NCBI RefSeq assembly: GCF_001591025.1
Contig: NZ_BCTZ01000013.1
Span: 62,001 to 126,000 of the forward strand
Length of the DNA stretch: 64,000 nt
Direction of reading: 5' to 3'
DNA from: Sphingomonas soli NBRC 100801
Lineage (GTDB): Bacteria > Pseudomonadota > Alphaproteobacteria > Sphingomonadales > Sphingomonadaceae
Part shown: positions 59,839 through 64,000 of the stretch, in pieces
Layout: every line of letters starts with the position of its first letter
Position numbering within the stretch: the stretch's first letter is position 1
The notes under the pieces: generated by a model
What the model saw: only the letters and a program-made list of their open reading frames with translations
Database searches by the model: none
What the model was told of the DNA's origin: nothing
Position numbers and translations under genes: made by a program

Positions 59839-62800
59839 GAACGCGGGCAGCCACACCGGCGGAATCGACGTGTCGAGCGGCCAGGGCGGCGCTACTATCG
59901 CCCGGCATCCCCGATCGAGCAGTTGTTTTACGAGCCCAACCGTCGTGTTCGCGGCAGGATGCTTGTCGAGCCGTCCGCCCGAACAGACGAACAGGACGAC
60001 CACGTTGATGTCCGAAATCTTACCCGAAAATGCCGAAGCAGCGAGCGCGAGATCGACATCGTCGGTGATGACCCGAAAATACTTCTTATCCTCGCCGACC
60101 CCGCCATGGGCGGCTATGATCGCCAGCCCGGAACCGGACATGTCCTTTGTCGGGGCCTCTCCTGTGGAGAGCGCGACGTCATGCTTGACCAAGCTGTCCT
60201 TCACGCGGTCGGCAAGGATGGCGAGCGCGGGTAAGCCCTCTTCTGGCTCTGCGTCGGGGATCCATGCCGCGATGCGATGATCTCCCGGCGGCGGAGTCTC
60301 TCGAGCGGCAGCCAACCATTCCAGAGACGGCGCGAGACACAGGCGATGCGTATAGCCCGCAAGCTGCCGTTCGACCTGAAAAAGGTTTGGCGGGAAGCCT
60401 TGTAGCTCGGCGCTTGCGACGATCACCGAGCGTGCGGGAAGCGAAGATAGGCCGAGTCTTTCGGTACTGACGTAAAAGTCCTGCGAGGTGTCACGCTTCG
60501 GATCCTGATAGGCGTAGGGGTATTTCGTACTCCATTCAGCAAGGGCTTGCGTTGAGAAGGTAGCGGCTGGCTCCACGGCGCAGCACGCTCCTTCGCCGCT
60601 GAAGACGACGCGGGTGAGGCCATTGTCCGCGCGGCCGAGCAGGACCACGGCCAGGTCGGCAACGGCGATCGCGCGTGCCGCTTCGCTGGGCGCGGCCGCA
60701 TGGCGTAGAATTTGCCGGGCAGCACCCTTGTCGCCGGGAAGCCGCAGCGCATGGTCGGCAAGCGCTTCGATGGCATAGGCAGCGTCCTCGGGCGCATCTT
60801 GCAGACCAGAATCGAGCAATCGGCTAGCGCCAACGGCAAGGTGCTTTACATCGAAGCCAATATCCCCGGCATTTCGCGCGACATCCATTCTGCTGGCAAG
60901 GCCGACCAGCGCCTCGACCGAGGGCACACGCTCGGCAGATATGTCGATCAGGCCTTTGGCAGCCTCGCCAAGTCGCTCCATGCCGGCGGCAATGCTCGCT
61001 TCGGCGGATGCGGGAATATCCACGCCTGCATCGCGCGCTATTCGCACGAGAGAGGCGAGCATCAATGTCGGCGGCGCGGCGTCGTCATTGGCATCTACGA
61101 CCTGAACGACATTTTGGGCGGCGCGTTCGATAAGTTCGATGAGGATGCCGACATCAAGACTCGTCCGATCTAACTCGGCTAGCCGCATCTGCAGTTCGAT
61201 CGAGTCGAGCCAGTAGCTCCGACTGGCTTCGATCCCGGCATGACGAAGGGCCTCCCGCGCCTTTTTCAGAATCGGCCCGGTAAGTGCAAAGAGCCCCAAG
61301 TCTCGAAACAGCCGCAGGGCCAGGTGGTTTTCGTACCACATCTGGTCCCAGTCCGCGGCCTCGTCGCATGCCAGCGCGCAGGCCAACCCGATCAGGCCTT
61401 CGAGAGTATTGCCGGTTCTCGCATAGATGTCACCGAAACTGTACCAGGCCACGCGTCTTCGGTGGGGATCGGCCCCGGCGACGTTGAGCGCCTGTTCAGC
61501 CAGATCGCGAGCACGCTGGGTCAAACCCGCAAGCGAGAAGCGTCCGGCTACAGCGCGAAGTACGAGCAAGTCGGCGTCGGGCTCGTCGCCGAGCGGAGCG
61601 ACCGCGGTCGCGACAAGCAAGCAATTCTCGATCAGTTGCTCGTCCGCTCGGTCGCTCATCTGTTCGCCGGCATGCTCTATGAGGCGCAGGAGCCCGGCGA
61701 CAAGCTGCTCCGCCGGTGCTGGCAGTTCGTTCTTGGGCAGGCGCATCCGTCCCAGGATGATCGCAGGCTCGCGTGAAAAACGCTCGAGCGCGCTTTCGAT
61801 AAATGGGACCAGCAGTTCAAGATCGCAGGCGCGTGCGCGATCCTCCACCGGCACACTGGGCCGAAGCAATAGGGGGCGCTGGCCGAAATCCAGGGCCACC
61901 TTCGCGATCACTGCGGCCCCCGTAACGCCGCCCAGAATCTCCGGTGACAGCAACCGGACCAGACGGAGTCGGGTCCAGCCATCGGTCGGGTGCGAGGCGA
62001 GCCAGCGTATTGTCGCTCCGGTCACCGCAGCAGACATGTCGTTGTCGCAGCCCGGATCTCGCGTCAGGATGCCACGCTCGAGCATTTCGAGCGCCGCCCA
62101 GAGCGTTGTCTCGTCTAACTCGCCGTCAATGGCGGGGCCGGCAAGGAGCATGTCGAGCGCATCAGCTCGGAGCCCCGAGGCTTCCATCGCGCCGGCGAGC
62201 GCACGCAGATTTTGCTCACGCCGGTCCGGCCATCGCTCATGCGCCTCGATTAGCAAGGCCTCGGGGTCTACAAGAGGGACGCCAAGCTTTTCCGCAAGCC
62301 AGCGCTGATAATCGGCTTCCTCCTCGAAATGGGCGTCGCCGGTTGCCGAGAGGGCGGCAGCTGCATCATCTCTACGGTTATTCGCGAGGTGGCGGTGGGC
62401 CTCCCGCTCCGCAAGAAGCCTCGATCGCGGGAAACGGGCATTGAGCGCGGCCTCAAGCACCGCGGCGCTCTCGGCGTCCTCGAGATTGTCGGCGACACGC
62501 AGTGCCTGCTGGAGCACCTCCACATGGGTTAGCGTGCCGAGAGCGCCGCGCAGCAGTTCGATCGCGAGCGCTTCATTTCCGACGGTCCGGGCAAGTTCGG
62601 CAAAAGCGAGTCTGATGCCGGCGGGCGCCGCGCGGATTAACCCGTCCTCCCGCTCCAACAGCGCCAGCGCTTCCTGCGAATTTCCGGCAAAGCGGAAGGC
62701 CGACATGCGTTCAAACAATTTTCGGTCGTCGGAGAGATCTTCCGTCGCATCGATCTCCGCGAGCGCCTCGCCAAGCGCTCCGGTTTCGGCAAGCTCGCGC

Positions 62801-63495
62801 CATCGCTTCGTCAAGGCAAACATCTGGAGCGGGGTGAGCTGTCCCAACGGCGCGCTGGCGACCCCGCAGTGATCGACCTTCAGCAATGCCTCCTGGTTTG
62901 ATTCACGCTCAGGCCAGAACTCACCCGCGTCGAGCGCGACGTAACTGCCGGTTTCGCGTGCGATCGGCACCAGCACATTCGCCAGCGAGACGAGTTGCGG
63001 CACCCAGACATCCTCGGGCGCCTCGACGAGCTCGGGTAACGGCAAGGGCGAGCGATACGCGGCGGCAAGAGGAATGATGAACGTGATTCCTTCCGCGCCT
63101 CTGCTGAGCAGCAGGTCGCGGAGGCTGTCGGCATCCTGCAGAGCGGCGTTGACGAATTCGATCCTGGGCGAAAGAGCCGCTGGCTCATCCGCGAGGGTTT
63201 CCGGGCGCAGCACCAATGACCCGCGACGATAACCGTCCCCCACCCGTTCCTGCTCGGCCTCTCCACTGCCCGGCGGCATCACCACGATGGTCCGCCTTAC
63301 CAGCGGGCCGTCCTCGGTCCCGATCGCTACGTGATAGGCGGCGTGCTCACCGGCTCGCTCGATCGAGCCATTGCCAATGACAAAGAAGTCGCCGCCGGGG
63401 CTGACCCCGTGCTGCATATAAAAGCTGAAGATGCCGCGCGGCCCCACGACATCTCCACCGGCCTCTCCGGTTTTGCCAGCCAGATCCTGCGCCAC
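59734..63495 (-). CDS. TPR-like protein with C-terminal CHAT caspase-like protease domain
   Basis: A 1253-codon frame from GTG 63495, three bases after the stop of the peptidase gene upstream. Residues 1-130 form a small beta-rich start, 200-960 are helical TPR-like repeats (for example AWYSFGDIYARTGNTLEGLIGLACAL), and 1040-1219 a CHAT domain with catalytic His1130 (IIAAHGGVG) and Cys1171 (VVVLFVCSGGR). After Phe1219 the frame derails and ends in unrelated residues; the true end is in the adjacent frame to 59657. It is either a disrupted gene or a frameshifted product. Family role: proteolysis triggered by a sensor. Confidence 0.8.
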   Translation of the reverse strand: MAQDLAGKTGEAGGDVVGPRGIFSFYMQHGVSPGGDFFVIGNGSIERAGEHAAYHVAIGTEDGPLVRRTIVVMPPGSGEAEQERVGDGYRRGSLVLRPETLADEPAALSPRIEFVNAALQDADSLRDLLLSRGAEGITFIIPLAAAYRSPLPLPELVEAPEDVWVPQLVSLANVLVPIARETGSYVALDAGEFWPERESNQEALLKVDHCGVASAPLGQLTPLQMFALTKRWRELAETGALGEALAEIDATEDLSDDRKLFERMSAFRFAGNSQEALALLEREDGLIRAAPAGIRLAFAELARTVGNEALAIELLRGALGTLTHVEVLQQALRVADNLEDAESAAVLEAALNARFPRSRLLAEREAHRHLANNRRDDAAAALSATGDAHFEEEADYQRWLAEKLGVPLVDPEALLIEAHERWPDRREQNLRALAGAMEASGLRADALDMLLAGPAIDGELDETTLWAALEMLERGILTRDPGCDNDMSAAVTGATIRWLASHPTDGWTRLRLVRLLSPEILGGVTGAAVIAKVALDFGQRPLLLRPSVPVEDRARACDLELLVPFIESALERFSREPAIILGRMRLPKNELPAPAEQLVAGLLRLIEHAGEQMSDRADEQLIENCLLVATAVAPLGDEPDADLLVLRAVAGRFSLAGLTQRARDLAEQALNVAGADPHRRRVAWYSFGDIYARTGNTLEGLIGLACALACDEAADWDQMWYENHLALRLFRDLGLFALTGPILKKAREALRHAGIEASRSYWLDSIELQMRLAELDRTSLDVGILIELIERAAQNVVQVVDANDDAAPPTLMLASLVRIARDAGVDIPASAEASIAAGMERLGEAAKGLIDISAERVPSVEALVGLASRMDVARNAGDIGFDVKHLAVGASRLLDSGLQDAPEDAAYAIEALADHALRLPGDKGAARQILRHAAAPSEAARAIAVADLAVVLLGRADNGLTRVVFSGEGACCAVEPAATFSTQALAEWSTKYPYAYQDPKRDTSQDFYVSTERLGLSSLPARSVIVASAELQGFPPNLFQVERQLAGYTHRLCLAPSLEWLAAARETPPPGDHRIAAWIPDAEPEEGLPALAILADRVKDSLVKHDVALSTGEAPTKDMSGSGLAIIAAHGGVGEDKKYFRVITDDVDLALAASAFSGKISDINVVVLFVCSGGRLDKHPAANTTVGLVKQLLDRGCRAIVAPPWPLDTSIPPVWLPAFSTGGRRVRQSSTPVSRQTRPCAPPADNDRSTTSP

Positions 63496-63498
63496 GGC

Positions 63499-64000
63499 CT
63501 AGCGCACGAGTCCAAGATAGCGCGCGAATATCGGATCGCGCACCTTATCGGCGGGCAAGTTGGGATAGGCCTTCCGAATGCGGGTCAGCTCGATCGCGTG
63601 GCCGCGGAAGATCGTATCTGCGCGATCGAACGCTATCGCGTCGCCGGTCTTGTGAAACGGCGTGGATGCGCATTCGATGGTGTCGTAGCTCCCATCGACC
63701 CGGACGGCCGTTATAAGGGCAACGTGTCCGGGGGTGCCTTCGACACCAGGCGCGATCTGATAATTCGGATAGAGGACAATATCTCCTATTTCCGGGGCGT
63801 CGATGCGGGTGAAGAGTGCCTTGTCCGCCGTGGCGTCCTTGTAAATCTGATCGGTCCCGAGCTTGGTGCCGACCCCGATCTGCCTGGGCGTTCTTGGGAG
63901 ACCGACGCACCAACCGACGAAGCCGCTGCAGTCCGCATTATGACCCCGTGGCCAAGCCGCCAGCCGTTCCGACGGAGGCTCGGCGTAAAGGGCATATTTC
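63499..64000 (-). CDS. NlpC/P60- or CHAP-like cysteine peptidase (C-terminal part)
   Basis: Read from the right edge, 166 residues: ERLAAWPRGHNADCSGFVGWCVGLPR with the catalytic Cys, EIGDIVLYPNYQ and GTPGHVALITAVRVDG with the catalytic His, ending FARYLGLVR. The order Cys, GDI and H-VAL matches CHAP and NlpC/P60 amidases that cut peptidoglycan cross-links or other amides. The start lies outside the window. It abuts the CHAT gene (three bases), so the two are cotranscribed. Confidence 0.75.
   Translation of the reverse strand, partial: KYALYAEPPSERLAAWPRGHNADCSGFVGWCVGLPRTPRQIGVGTKLGTDQIYKDATADKALFTRIDAPEIGDIVLYPNYQIAPGVEGTPGHVALITAVRVDGSYDTIECASTPFHKTGDAIAFDRADTIFRGHAIELTRIRKAYPNLPADKVRDPIFARYLGLVR

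Overview
The window looks like chromosomal DNA from a sphingomonad (alphaproteobacterium, Sphingomonas-like). The reasons are the high GC content with strongly GC-biased third codon positions, CGTCATCCCCGCGAAAG-type dispersed palindromes, a luxR-luxI-phyH quorum-sensing trio, a lasso-peptide locus with a FecI/FecR/TonB-receptor/isopeptidase arm, an orphan short tyrosine recombinase, and several small proteins of sphingomonad type. All calls come from reading the sequence; no database was searched.

Layout. 1-16 kb is mostly housekeeping and catabolic: the start of katG, two divergent glycosyltransferases (one fused to a methyltransferase), a minus-strand acyl-CoA catabolic operon (thiolase, CoA-transferase/racemase, short-chain dehydrogenase, acyl-CoA dehydrogenase) behind a perfect 16-bp palindrome, infA-maf-RNase E/G-yacG, tRNA-Phe, a LytTR response regulator, a run of small exported proteins including a ricin-type lectin with tandem repeats, a PcaF-like thiolase and an exported amidase. 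16.4-21.1 kb carries nrdA and nrdB behind tandem NrdR-like boxes; between them sits a DUF559 gene bounded by about 50-bp inverted repeats. 21.2-23.1 kb is a NaeI-type restriction-modification pair. 23.4-33.6 kb is a mixed set: lipase, nuclease, cytochrome c', oligopeptidase B divergent from ecotin, a TonB-domain protein, a PLP enzyme, Xaa-Pro aminopeptidase and tRNA-Thr.

34.3-40.4 kb is the most interesting region: luxR, luxI, a phytanoyl-CoA-dioxygenase-like gene and a GntR regulator, collinear with a lasso peptide cluster. The cluster has two 43-residue precursors (predicted 21-residue cores, G1-D8 ring), a fused RRE/leader protease and an ATP-dependent cyclase. Each precursor is preceded by three 8-bp direct repeats at exact 11-bp spacing and a conserved small stem-loop, and is followed by a GC-rich hairpin. 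The matching uptake and degradation arm (ECF sigma factor, FecR, STN-type TonB receptor, AtxE2-like isopeptidase) lies at 50.4-57.2 kb on the other strand. About 10 kb of unrelated genes and a tyrosine recombinase separate the two halves. A working model is that cell density and the GntR protein control precursor expression, the protease and cyclase mature the peptides, and the receptor/anti-sigma/sigma chain senses and imports them so that the isopeptidase can linearise them.

57.7-64.0 kb holds a compact minus-strand set: a partial NlpC/P60- or CHAP-like cysteine peptidase, a large TPR-like protein ending in a CHAT cysteine-protease domain (with a one-base frameshift near its end), and a SMC/OLD-like ATPase fused to a methyltransferase. 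It resembles a defence or signalling cassette, but no function is established.
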